Below, piece by piece: positions 28,476 to 39,674 of a stretch of DNA of 64,000 nucleotides. The DNA is taken from assembly GCA_029224185.1 (NCBI GenBank), contig CM055188.1, forward strand, positions 5,891,001 through 5,955,000, read 5' to 3'. The notes under the pieces were generated by a model, which was not told the DNA's origin, made no database searches, and saw only the letters and a program-made list of their open reading frames with translations. Origin of the DNA: Karalla daura (taxonomy: Eukaryota; Chordata; Actinopteri; Chaetodontiformes; Leiognathidae). The position numbers and the translations under genes are program-made. Positions within the stretch are counted from its first letter, which is position 1, and each line of letters begins with the position of its first letter.

Positions 28476-28880
28476 TCAAACTCATCGTGGCCACCTACTG
28501 GTGGTAAAAGATTAACTCAACCTCTGTCGCTGAGAATGAGCTCAGGTGATATCTTAATCAAAGGTTGTTATATAACTATTGTAACCATATTTATAGGTTC
28601 AAAGATTGTTGTAAAAATACAGTTCTAAAATACAGAAATACAATAAAAAGTATTCAACTATTCAACATTGATTTGAATTAAGAAAAGTCATTCAATGTTG
28701 AAACAACTGAAAAAAAGATTTATCATGAGAAAAAAAACAATATGACTAATCCAATGGGTGATTCCACTATAACTGTACGTTTTCAGATTTGGAAATCTTA
28801 ATTTTAAAGTAATTTTTATTTGCATTTTTTAAATTACCAGCCGAAAAAATACATCTTAAAGAGACAAGTACAAATGGTAA

Positions 28881-31063
28881 ATACACATAGAAGGGGGCAT
28901 CAAATTTCAAAAAGCGGTGGTGTGTCTTAGTAGTCCCATGTAGCCAAAGCATGCTGCAAGGTTTGGGGCCCCAAGGTCCCTTCATGTGAAAGCTATTGAA
29001 AGAAATGTGTTTTCCCAATTGAAAACAATGGTATTTTGATTTTCTGTGGATATACATACAAGTAGGCATCAAATCTCAAAAAGCAGTGGTGTGTCTTAGT
29101 AGTCCCATGTAGCCAAAGCATGCTGCAAGGTTTGGGGCCCCAAGGTCCCTTCATGTGAAAGCTATTGAAAGAAATGTGTTTTCCTCATTGAAAACAATGG
29201 AATTTTGATTTTATGTGGATATACATAGAAGGGGGCATCAAATCTCAAAAAGCAGTGGTGTGTCTTAGTAGTCCCATGTAGCCAAAGTATGCTGCAAAGT
29301 TTGGGGCCCCAAGGTCCCTTCATGTGAAAGCTATTGAAAGAAAATTCGTTTTCCCCATTGAAAACAATGGAATTTTGATTTTATGTGGATATATATACAA
29401 GGGGGCATCAAATCTCAAAAAGCAGTGGTGTGTCTTAGTAGTCCCATGTAGCCAAAGCATGCTGCAAGGTTTGGGGCCCCAAGGTCCCTTCATGTGAAAG
29501 CTATTGAAAGAAATGTGTTTTCCTCATTGAAAACAATGGAATTTTGATTTTATGTGGATATACATACAAGGAGGCATAAAATCTCAAAAAGCAGTGGTGT
29601 GTCTTAGTAGTCCCATGTAGCCAAAGTATGCTGCAAAGTTTGGGGCCCCAAGGTCCCTTCATGTGAAAGCTATTGAAAGAAATGTGTTTTCCTCATTGAA
29701 AACAATGGAATTTTGATTTTATGTGGATATATATACAAGGGGGCATCAAATCTCAAAAAGCAGTGGTGTGTCTTAGTAGTCCCATGTAGCCAAAGCATGC
29801 TGCAAGGTTTGGGGCCCCAAGGTCCCTTCATGTGAAAGCTATTGAAAGAAATGTGTTTTCCTCATTGAAAACAATGGAATTTTGATTTTATGTGGATATA
29901 CATACAAGGAGGCATAAAATCTCAAAAAGCAGTGGTGTGTCTTAGTAGTCCCATGTAGCCAAAGTATGCTGCAAGGTTTGGGGCCCCAAGGTCCCTTCAT
30001 GTGAAAGCTATTGAAAGAAATGTGTTTTCCTCATTGAAAACAATGATATTTTGATTTTATGTGGATATACATAAAAGGGGGCATAAAATCTCAAAAAGCA
30101 GTGGTGTGTCTTAGTAGTCCCATGTAGCCAAAGTATGCTGCAAAGTTTGGGGCCCCAAGGTCCCTTCATGTAAAAGCTATTGAAAGAGATGTGTTTTCCC
30201 CATTGAAAACAATGGAATTTTGATTTTATGTGGATATACATACAAGGAGGCATAAAATCTCAAAAAGCAGTGGTGTGTCTTAGTAGTCCCATGTAGCCAA
30301 AGTATGCTGCAAAGTTTGGGGCCCCAAGGTCCCTTCATGTGAAAGCTATTGAAAGAAATGAGTTTTCCCCATTGAAAACAATGGAATTTTGATTTTATGT
30401 GGATATATATACAAGGGTGCATCAAATCTCAAAAAGCAGTGGTGTGTCTTAGTAGTCCCATGTAGCCAAAGTATGCTGCAAAGTTTGGGGCCCCAAGGTC
30501 CCTTCATGTAAAAGCTATTGAAAGAAATGTGTTTTCCCCATTGAAAACAATGGAATTTTGATTTTATGTGGATATACATACAAGGAGGCATAAAATCTCA
30601 AAAAGCAGTGGTGTGTCTTAGTAGTCCCATGTAGCCAAAGTATGCTGCAAAGTTTGGGGCCCCAAGGTCCCTTCATGTGAAAGCTATTGAAAGAAATGAG
30701 TTTTCCCCATTGAAAACAATGGTATTTTGATTTGATGCGGATATACATAGAAGTGGGCATAAAATCCCAAAAAGCAGTGGTGTGTCTTAGTAGTCCCATG
30801 TAGCCAAAGTATGCTGCAAGGTTTGGGGGCCCAAGGTCCCTTCATGTGAAAGCTATTGAAAGAAATGTGTTTTCCCCATTGAAAACAATGGAATTTTGAT
30901 TTGATGCGGATATACATAGAAGTGGGCATACAATCCCAAAAAGCAGTGGTGTGTTTTAGTAGTCCCATGTAGCCAAAGCATGCTGCAAAGTTTGGGGCCC
31001 CAACGTCCCTTTATGTGAAAGCTATTGAAAAAAATGGTGTTCCCTCTTAGAAAACAATGGTAT
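28881..31063 (-). repeat. Tandem array of thirteen 169-bp units (right arm)
   Basis: The same unit, inverted, with the landmark at about 28960, 29125, 29295, 29464, 29632, 29801, 29970, 30139, 30308, 30477, 30646, 30815 and 30984. The two outermost units share with the left array the variant 'tttgatgcgg' in place of 'tttatgtgg'. Middle units alternate between variants, which suggests expansion by unequal exchange. Confidence 0.95.
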
Positions 31064-31423
31064 GTTAATTGGTTGGTGAATTATGGTGAATTACGGGCCG
31101 CACAAGAAATAATTATTTCCGTTATATGTATTATCTGAGTCTGAACGATCTTTTATTTTGAAAAACCTTTTATTTTGAAAAACGGAATCTCTTGTGCGGG
31201 AACACTGAACCCAGCAGTTGGGGGGAGAGGAGAGGACAAGAGGTGCGGGAGCGGAGGAGGAGAGGAGAGCAGAGGAGAGGAGCAGGAGCGGAGGAGGATT
31301 ACGCATCTGTATCTTGTTTTGAGGAGTGCGGGTGCGCGCACCGCGCAACCCCCCTATATTGCGAATATGTGAATATCTGTCGAATATCCAACTTGAAACT
31401 AACTTCACCACGGTGGAAAAAAT

Positions 31424-31525
31424 GCATTACGTGCGCATGAAATGCTATTTCGATCCCACGAAGTACTATTTCGTTCCCGCAAAATACTAATTTGTGGCCA
31501 CGAAATGATTATAACGTGCGCACAA
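31424..31525. repeat. Array of ACGTGCGCACGAAAT-like motifs right of the palindrome
   Basis: 'attacgtgcgcatgaaatgct', 'cccacgaagtact', 'cccgcaaaatact', 'gtggccacgaaatga' and 'aacgtgcgcacaaatta' follow each other at ~20-bp spacing. The style matches the array left of the palindrome (24160-24253, 25101-25140). Confidence 0.6.
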
Positions 31526-31944
31526 ATTACTTAGTTGTGGCCACGAAATACAACGTGCGCACGAAATAGAAAATCAAAATGTAACCGAGCGTTGTGTATA
31601 GCTGTTTGTGGAGGTTAATCAGAGACATTGAGTTTTTATGGTCAGACTAATAATTCCGGACAGCTGAGAAAGCAAAGCAAGCACGTGTTATTTATTTTGT
31701 TTTCGGAATGGGGATTTTATTTTGAAGGTACACACAGGAAGTTCCTGTGTTAGTAAGGTGGCTATGTTTGAGTCCGCGACTAAATTAGTTTCTGAGAAAA
31801 GCACTGTCACGTCTTTTTGGCAGACTATAAAGCCCCTGTGTTTCTTATTGATCTCCACAAAAAGTTATACACAACGCTCGGTTACATTGTGATTTAGTAT
31901 TTCGTGCGCACGTTGTAAGTATGTCGTGGCCACAAATAAGTAAT
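31526..31944. mobile_element. MITE with ~105-bp terminal inverted repeats
   Basis: The left arm 31526-31628 (attacttagttgtggccacg…) pairs with the complement of 31838-31944; the core shared text includes 'caacgtgcgcacgaaata' and 'aatgtaaccgagcgttgtg'. Total 419 bp, no coding capacity. Confidence 0.75.
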
Positions 31945-34900
31945 AGTAAAAGGTTGGAGGTAGGACAACTGGCTGAAAGGGATGCAGTCTGGGAGAACAG
32001 GCCTGTGGCACATCTCCAGCAAAAACTTTTTCAATTATCTGTGTGATCTTAACCTTAGAATTGAACTGATTGATAGCTGTAAGGGGGAATCCTTTTGTCA
32101 AAAGAGCTCCCAACAGCAACACATATGCTAAATAGGTTATCTAATATAACGAGTGAGGTATACTCATTTGTCATCAGTTTTTATGAAAAGACCTTAAAAG
32201 TCAAATGTTTGTGGACTAGAGCTACTACATTTGATCAAGTGTATACATAGACACACGCACAACCACATTCACATTAAAGTGCCTTAAACATGCATGTTTT
32301 GTTTGGATCATGAGGGGACCCAGAGAACCTTTAGAAAACCCCCACTGACACAGGCAGATCATGCAAACTCAACACAGAAAGGCCCTCAGACTGACCACAA
32401 TTCAAATCTGGACCTTATTGCCGTGAGGCATTAGTGTATTTACGAACCTGCCACAATGCAATATATGATACAACATACAATGGATATAGACATCAAATAG
32501 CGCAGTCACAGAAGCCCCTTTCCTGCAGTTAGTTGTATTGTAACATTTGTAGTTTAGATGCAGACTCTGACCTGTAAAAAAGAATCTTTTACATGGCTGC
32601 GCTCAGTACAATTAAGTAAAATTTGTAAAAATCCTTGATCTACCCTCTGTCCTAATCGTGAAAAAAAGAAAGAAAATTACTTGCAGGAATGAGGTGGTGG
32701 ATAGGTAGAATCTGTTCACTAGTTAGGTTAAGTATAAGAGCATGAGGTCATGTCAGAAAGAGGCCTGTTTTTTTGTTTGTCAGGATCTCAAGTAAGAGAA
32801 AAGTACAGTTGCTCCCCTGTGCTGCTGCTCTTTGAGCAAAACACAGTGCCTTGTTCATTTGTCCCAGAGCCAAGTGGACACACTGTTTAGTAGAAACCCA
32901 TTTGTTTCAACTGAGCCAGCCAACTTATGGCTGATGTTGTCTTTTATGGGGCAGCTGCAGCTCATATTCTTTTAGAAATAATAGGATTTTCTAACCAAGC
33001 TTGAAATTTGAATGAGTGAGAGGGGTTGGAAGTTTGGAAGTTATCCAGACTACTGCAGTGATGCCATCTCAGCGGTGTGTGTGTGTGCACATGAGCATCT
33101 GTGTGCGTGTGCATGTGTGTGTGCATTAATGGCACATGCAAGATTTTTATGGGTCGGATCTCTGTCGGACTGCTGCATTTTCTATTGAATCTTTGTCCAA
33201 AAGCAGCACCGTGTCTTTCTTTTACCAGAACATTTGTCATACTAAACCACCAAACTCTTTGTGGTTTGGAAACTTGGTCTAACTGAAAGGAAACTCCTTA
33301 GGGCTTGTTTTGTTTTCTTTTTTTAAACAAACTATAGGAACATTCTTCTTAAAGTTATATTATAAGGCTGGGTCTTTTACGGTCAAGGGAATACTACAGA
33401 GTAAAACAACAAACTCATGAGATTTACTTTTGAAGAAATGTCAGTCATTAGCTGATGTGATACAGTGGCCCGTATGGAAGACCTTGCCATTTTGTTTCTT
33501 CTAATGCACTCATTGCCTTTAAGAGTTTCCTCATTAGTTTGTTGCTACACTTACATGTTCAGTGAAAGACTATTAAATATTGTTCTTTTATGACCACATG
33601 ACCAACATTTTTGTGCTATTTTTGCTTGGATTACTGTAAAACTACTAAATAGCCTACTGGAATTGCCACAAGATTATTATTGTCTTGAACGAATAATTTT
33701 ATATTTTTGGATACACAATATAGGTGTTAAATGAGCTTCAAAGACACTGCTGGGTAAATGTCTCCCATGCAAGGCAAGCTCTCTCCACAGTGTCCAGTTC
33801 CTGTGGTAAAGTTAGCTAACCAACTTCTGGCTGTAATTTTCTTTCTAGCAATGAAGTGACAGCAGAGTATCTGACACTACACCCTATAAGCTCTCCACTA
33901 AAAGCTTTTCAAGTTTCTTTCCTCTGATTCCATTCTCATATTTGTGCTAGAGGGTGGTTTTCATTTAGCTTGGCCTTGATGTCACACATAAGCTTTGGAT
34001 CTAATTGACAAGATATTGTCCTTTGACATTCTATTGACCCTTAGATAGAAACAGCTTGCTGTTTCTATATTTATGCTAAGCTAACTGTCTCTCGGCAGTA
34101 TCTCCTGTCTTTGCAGTTTTGGATCTAACTCTGGGCAGGGCAGCAAATGTTCTTAACAGAATTGGCAAAGTATTACTGTAATTGAGTTCCAAGAATGATA
34201 GAGCAATTGTTCAAACTGACTTCAGGAGCATTTTAGGCTAACCCAGAGTAAACATACACACACACACACACTGATAATGACCATTTCATTTTTTTTTACT
34301 TTACCAACTAAATGAGCTTGCTGCGTTTCTTCTCTTTTGATTCTGTTGTTCAGTGAAGGCATTCAATAACCGTGATTGCTAATAGTTACAGCCCTACATG
34401 CCTCTCTGCTTCTACAATTTCTTTACGCTACAAAAAGCTACAAAAACCACAAATAGGCCGTGTAAATTGTGCTGCCCCTGGCCCTTATCTCTATCATCAC
34501 TACCACCTAGTCATTTCCAGCAGCACAATAATTGCAGACAGATAAATGCCAGTCATGCACTCCCAGTTCTTCTTTGTCTGTCCGTATTCTTTGTGTGTTG
34601 GCTTGAGGAGGTTACAGTCCTATATTCTCCATACAAGTCTGAGGGATGACCTCATGGGGCTCACAGCTGCCATCACCATTCTTGCAGAAGTTAATAGGAA
34701 CAGCATGGACTTGCTGGAAAGTACGCTCTCTTTCCTTCTTTACTTTGTCCCCACTATTTGAGTGCTAGACTGCCAAATTAAACCATTTAGCCCCGATTTT
34801 TCATGATTTTATTTCTGTAACTTTTCTCTGGAAATGTAATCTTTTCTTCTAGCTAATTGCTTTATTTTAATGCATTAACACCAGCCATCATGGAGGAGCA

Positions 34901-36899
34901 CATTGTAATTCTCACAGGAATTTCAACTAATTTTCCCCTGGTTATTATTATTAATATTAATTATTGTAATTATTATATCTTCTGAGTCAGAAGCAGTGAG
35001 CGGTGAGCAGGTCTGAATTCAAAAATATTTGTTTATAGTGTAGTACAGCATTAATGTTTCACTTCACTCTCTTTGCTCTCATAGATTTGCTTCCAGCCAC
35101 CAAATGGCACACAGACAGGGTTAGTGACTAACTTGTTAATACAGGGAAGTTTTGAGAAGTGAAAAAGCCTGACTAAAAGGAGCATGAATAAGTCTGAATG
35201 AATGCAAATGTTGCTCTGTGCTGGATGATTTCAAATGAGTTTGTTGATGAAATGATGACATATTCATAATCCACAATGGCGAAGAATTTCTATTCAACAT
35301 GCAAAAACTGTGTAGGTACAGTTTCATCAGATATTGTTTTAGAAAGCTCAGATCTTTGTTATTATTATTATAAAAATATATTTTTTATTATATAATTTTA
35401 TTCAATAACTTAATCTACACTTACTTTGTTCCATATTAATCACAAATGGAATTTAAAATAATGTCGTCAGGGCATTTCTTTTCAATGCATTGCTTATATA
35501 CAGTTGTTTACATTTAGATGAAAAAAAAATTGTTGCAGAGTTGATTGACTTGCAGCCATGGATTGCAACTCTGCACTTCTGCTGCTCCTCTGTCATTTAT
35601 TGACAGTGTGGCTGCAACATCTATTTTGTTGGATGTGCATTCTCATGAAACAGCATGCATCCAATCTGATATCCTTCTGTGTGTTTTGAGCAGTTGGATT
35701 TACACTGGAATGTCTTGAGTAATGTGTGAGCCATATGATAGTTATTTATCAAGCGGTATTATGCTCACCCACTATCTGGGCTTTGAACCAGACCACAGTA
35801 TGTAGACATAGGAGACAAAATCCAGCTGATGATTCAGTTCCAGCTTTCTGTTTGGATTTGAAATGAAACAGCAGCTTTGGGACACAGACGCATGACAGGT
35901 ACAATTTTATTTTTACTTGTGTTGGTTGGTCCATCCACAAGTCCAGACTAAAATATCTGAATCACTTTTGGATGGAATGCTGGGAATTTTTGCACAGATA
36001 TTTATGGTCCACAGAGGATGGATCCTGGAGCCCCCATGAGTTTGACATTTGTTATTCTCTCAGCTGACTTTTTAACTAATGCCAACCACAGACCAGAATT
36101 TGTTTGTCATTTTAGCTTATGGCATAATATCTGCAAGAATAAGGTTATTGCCATCAATCCCATCTATACTTTTATGTGTAGAGCAAATGTTGGCATTGTA
36201 ACTCACTGAAATGGAAACACAGAGCTAAACGTCAGCGTGTTAATATTGACAACTGGCATAATATAAGGTATTAGACTGTGACTAAACTTTCATTCAACAC
36301 AGGCTGTGATGAAAACCCATTTTAATACACATAGAAAATAATAACTTCTTAAATGCTGAAACTTAAAATGTTAGACCAAAGAATGTCTTTAGTTAAATGG
36401 TTAAATATTCCTTAGATTTTTTGGGCTTTACTGCTGATAAAAAATCAAATGAATCAACAAGCCTTGAAAGGGACGAGAGATAAAATAATATTTCACATGA
36501 AACTGGCAGTTGACAAAGATGGCAGCTATCAGCTGATTACACTTTCTCTACTTTCCCATTTGTTTTTGCTCCATGTTAAGAAAACAACGTCATGTGCAAA
36601 GTGCTTTAGTTTTACTGCATTGTAAATGTATTCATACTGAAATGAGAGCACTTGTATATATTGATGTTTTATATAGATATTATTTTTAGATAGATATGCA
36701 ACTGAGGTTAGGAGTCATTAAAGTGAGATTGAGGCAACATCTGAAAGCCAGATATCAAATAATAATTAGCACTGCTGAGTGCTTCACGATGCCTGTTGAT
36801 CATTACACATGTGGTCATCATCATGTGGAGTACGAGTAGAAGAAAGCTCCCGGCAAATAGCATCCACCAGTGAGTCAACTTGGTTTGTGAGCGACATGG
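31945..36899. other. Intergenic DNA between the repeat nest and apcdd1l
   Basis: Mostly unique AT-rich sequence that will include the 3' UTR of apcdd1l near 36899. Contains one L2-like fragment (32270-32460), an impure TG tract (33075-33125) and a CA run (34256-34271). A minus-strand frame at 32122-31865 is open but unrecognised. Confidence 0.5.
32270..32460. repeat. Degenerate L2-like fish repeat
   Basis: 'gaggggacccagagaac', 'cacaggcagatcatgcaaactc', 'aacacagaaaggccc', 'tgaggcattagtg' occur in the usual order of the fish L2-like 3' region also seen at 2590. Confidence 0.65.
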
Positions 36900-37682
36900 C
36901 TAGAAAATATAGAGGCAGTCACACAGCACAGAGCTGAGCACCATCAGCAGCAACTGTGCCAGCAGTGCCAGCCTCCCTGTCCCACTGGCCGCTAACTGCG
37001 CTTGCTTGCTGTTAAAACCTGAGCCATATCGGTAAGAAGGCTGCGCCGACCCACCACTGCAAAGTACCATAGGACCCTGAAAGGAAGTTGGTCTCCTCCG
37101 TGGTCGGTCTGGACTTGTCCCGTCAGTCATTCTCTCTCCAATGAAAAGCAGCGGATTTTTCCTGTGGTCCCACTCTATCTTGAGAAGCTCATACTCCTTG
37201 TGTGGAAGCTTGATGCCCAGAGGGGTGCAGCCATCTGTGGATGTCACATCCTGTTCTACACCAACCTCCCAGCCTCCTGTGCGACCACACCTCCCAGGCC
37301 GTGTCCCATTCAGCAGCTTAGCTGTTGATTCCTCTGCAGCGATGACTCTCACCTGGGTGACCTTGAAGACAAACTCGGAGGCTCCTGACACCTTGGCGGA
37401 GGGGTTTCCCTGAGCATAGTGGCCCGATGCCCTCAGAGTGAAGGTGGGGTGGGAGCAGCTGGGGTCTGAGTAGTGCCGGTAGATGCCCTCCCACATGTGC
37501 TGCTCGGGGTCAAAGGTGAAGTCTCGGGTGAGGAAGAGGACATTAGGACGGGTTTCACAGCGCTTGCTGACCCAACGGCCTGACAGAGACAGAGTAGGTG
37601 CAGGGCTGCGGGGCAAGACTGGGGGGTGCTGCTCTGAGGAGCGGTATACCAGAGTGCACACAGGGCAGGGATGGATGTGATG
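36900..37682 (-). CDS. apcdd1l: apcdd1l last coding exon
   Basis: Acceptor ctttggcag at 37683; 260 codons and TAG (36900-36902). Contains the second APCDDC domain and the C-terminal hydrophobic anchor. The preceding codon ends exactly at the exon 2/3 border (phase 0). Confidence 0.92.
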   Translation of the reverse strand, partial: HHIHPCPVCTLVYRSSEQHPPVLPRSPAPTLSLSGRWVSKRCETRPNVLFLTRDFTFDPEQHMWEGIYRHYSDPSCSHPTFTLRASGHYAQGNPSAKVSGASEFVFKVTQVRVIAAEESTAKLLNGTRPGRCGRTGGWEVGVEQDVTSTDGCTPLGIKLPHKEYELLKIEWDHRKNPLLFIGERMTDGTSPDRPRRRPTSFQGPMVLCSGGSAQPSYRYGSGFNSKQAQLAASGTGRLALLAQLLLMVLSSVLCDCLYIF

Positions 37683-39271
37683 CTGCCAAAGTCAAGGGAG
37701 AGGTTCATTATTGTTTTCAATAATGGCCTTCTATAGAATAGAACAGCTTTGCTAAATGTGATGAACATTTTACAGAGCCCAGAAAAATAAAAATGGTTAA
37801 AATTACTATCCAAAGGTTTACGACAATAAGAAAATTGCTAAAAAAGCAGCATTGTATGTGAGTAGTGCACTGAGTCATTTGCCAACCAAAATTCTTCTTT
37901 TCAAACTGCTTAATATTTACATTGATTTCTGTTACACAATTCTTGTGCTGCCCTGATGTCAAAGTCGAAAAGGTGTAGTATCTTTACTTATTTTTACATT
38001 GACTCTTCCACTGTGTATGCTTTTCTGATCAATCCAGGTAAAGAAACATGTCTCACCATGGCATTCTGCAATGGCTGCTGATATCCTGTAGGTCTGTACT
38101 GTGTTCTCTGTGTCCAGTTGGTGTGAATGTCTCCCAAAAACAGCTCCAGGACCTTCCCACCATGATTATGGTTCTGCGTCTCAACCCGTATCAATCCCAT
38201 ATCCATAGTGGAGAAACCCAGTGCTTCCAGACAGCCTCTCCCCGCACGGGTGTTGTATAACTCATACACCTTCCCAGGCTCTGTTTGCGCCAGGCTCAGA
38301 GCCACACACCTTGCCAGCAGTCTGGAGGCTAACCTCTGCTTGGCCAACAGGCTGTGCACCACTATGCCCACCTTGCTAAGGTGGTGCTCGGTCTCTGTGC
38401 CTCCTTGAGTGATCCAAGAGGCCTGGCGTAGACGAAGTTTCCCTCTGATCACCAGGGTATAGGTCGGGTCCTCACAGCTGCTGTCTGTGTAGAAGTGTTG
38501 CAGGGCATGGAATTGACGACTGGGGTGGAAGCTGTAGGAACGGATAAGGAACTCCGGACCCGGACGGACCTCACATCTGGACTCAAAGAATGCCAAGTAA
38601 AGTTAGTGACCAACCGTGTCATGAAAGATAGTATGCAATAGTGAACTAAGATCAGTTAAATGTTCTACCTAGAGCCCCTCCTTTACATTAATCCTGGTTA
38701 AATCATGCAGGCTTCTTAAAACAGATAAGAACCAACTGGCCTCCCCTGAAAAAAACTGTGTAATTTGAACTTTCGCCAAGGCTCTTAAGTATAAAAAGAA
38801 AACAAAATGTACCATCAATTTACCAAATCCCATTCTCTTTTACATGGAGAAGATGGGAGCCTCTGATAATAGCAGCAAGATTGAGGTTGCAAGTCAGAAA
38901 ACACAAAACAATGAACTGCAAATGTGCAGCTTCAGGTGATTCTCTATCTCTAGTCCTGACATGTGGTCTGTTCATTTAAACATATTGAACTCCAAAAACC
39001 AAATTGAGACATTTTTCCTTTCTTCCAGGTCAATACAACTGCTTTCATATTTTATGGCAGCAACAATTTAACATAAGAATAATTTACCTTGATGAAACCC
39101 ATGTGCCATCAAGTTTTGGAGGGATGTCAGCCGCAATTCTCACTTTGTCCTGTGGATGGTGGTACTGGCAGTCCTGGTCCCATTGAAAGCTCTGACTGGA
39201 GTTGGTGGAAGACGTGAGAGAGTCTGAGGGCATCTCCCAGAGTTTACTCCCAGTTCCAGCTGCAAACACAG
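36900..39271 (-). CDS. apcdd1l: APCDD1-like membrane glycoprotein (three exons, signal-peptide exon missing)
   Basis: Minus-strand exons 39271-39088, 38576-38057 and 37682-36900 join in phase to about 495 residues; human APCDD1L is about 500. The first found exon has WEMPS…PPKLDGTWVSSR. The second continues CEVRPGPEFLIRSYSF…GKLRLRQASWITQGGTE, typical of the first APCDDC domain, with LFLGDIHTNWTQRTQYRPTGYQ near its end. The third has a second domain with RWVSKRCETRPNVLFLTRDF, EGIYRHYSDPSC and CTPLGIKLPHKEYELLK, and ends in a hydrophobic segment (LALLAQLLLMVLSSVL), as in this single-pass family. APCDD1 inhibits Wnt signalling at the cell surface; a similar role here is inferred. Neighbouring vapb supports the 'L' paralogue. 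The exon with start codon and signal peptide was not found upstream. Confidence 0.9.
38057..38576 (-). CDS. apcdd1l: apcdd1l middle coding exon
   Basis: Acceptor tgagtccag, donor gtgagac after the codon for Met in LQNAM. Completes an AGA codon begun in the previous exon and encodes 173 further residues of the first APCDDC domain. Confidence 0.92.
39088..39271 (-). CDS. apcdd1l: apcdd1l upstream coding exon
   Basis: Donor gtaaatt at 39087. The acceptor is ccctctctag (exon from 39271), or, in the same frame four codons later, tgtttgcag (exon from 39259). Encodes LWEMPSDSL…DCQYHHPQDKVRIAADIPPKLDGTWVSS. It begins in phase 2, so a coding exon must precede it. Confidence 0.85.
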
Positions 39272-39646
39272 CTAGAGAGGGAGAGAGAGCTGGTGAACAG
39301 TGGGTGGTTACCCAATCAGATAAATACAAGACTATTGTACACTTCATGAAGATTTCCAGAATAGTTTTGTGCAGATTTAGGAAAGAGAAACACCTAAATT
39401 ATTTAAGTTACTGGCCCCCATTGTCAGAAAATGAAAGGAACAGATAACCTTCTTTAGGGAGTATTCAGATCAGATCTGTAATTTGCAGTAAATCTTCCAT
39501 GTAAAGGGGACAAAGTTGATGCTGTGGACATCATAGATAATTGTTAATCAGGAAGTCTGGCAGAGCACTGAGTTTTGGCTGGTTGCTCCAGTCAGCCTGG
39601 TAGCTGGAACACACAGGCCTTGTTTCAGGGTTTGTGTGTTTGCATG

Positions 39647-39674
39647 GTGTGTGTGTGTGTGCGTGTGTGTGTGT
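39647..39674. repeat. (GT)n microsatellite
   Basis: GT dinucleotides with one GC interruption. Confidence 0.9.

Larger units (their letters stand above)
27205..28760. other. Loop (spacer) of the palindrome
   Basis: 1556 bp of non-inverted DNA: a 'gttgctaggg' repeat (27227-27383), a LINE reverse-transcriptase fragment (27415-27640), a very CG-rich patch with an 8-bp stem CTGTGTAG/CTACACAG (27708-27735), AT-rich DNA, and a minus-strand ORF (28406 down to 28160). It looks like a composite of captured pieces. Confidence 0.75.
25565..31414. mobile_element. 5.85-kb Foldback-like palindromic element with 169-bp tandem repeats in both arms
   Basis: The left arm 25565-27204 (1640 bp) is the reverse complement of the right arm 28761-31414 (2654 bp); the difference, 1014 bp, is exactly six 169-bp units. 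Each arm has a ~350-bp outer unique part, a tandem array (7 units left, 13 right) and a ~120-bp inner unique part. Outer and inner parts look identical between arms. The termini are ACCGTGGTGAAG and its complement. The element is flanked by GGATAAAAT (25556-25564) and GGAAAAAAT (31415-31423), a 9-bp direct repeat with one mismatch. Drosophila FB elements have the same layout (long TIRs of tandem units, a loop, 9-bp duplication), and FB-NOF belongs to the Mutator-like group. Assignment to that group is inference. Confidence 0.85.

Noticed and set aside
37141..37413. Plus-strand 90-codon frame over apcdd1l
   Set aside because: Antisense shadow of the conserved minus-strand exon; no domain of its own.
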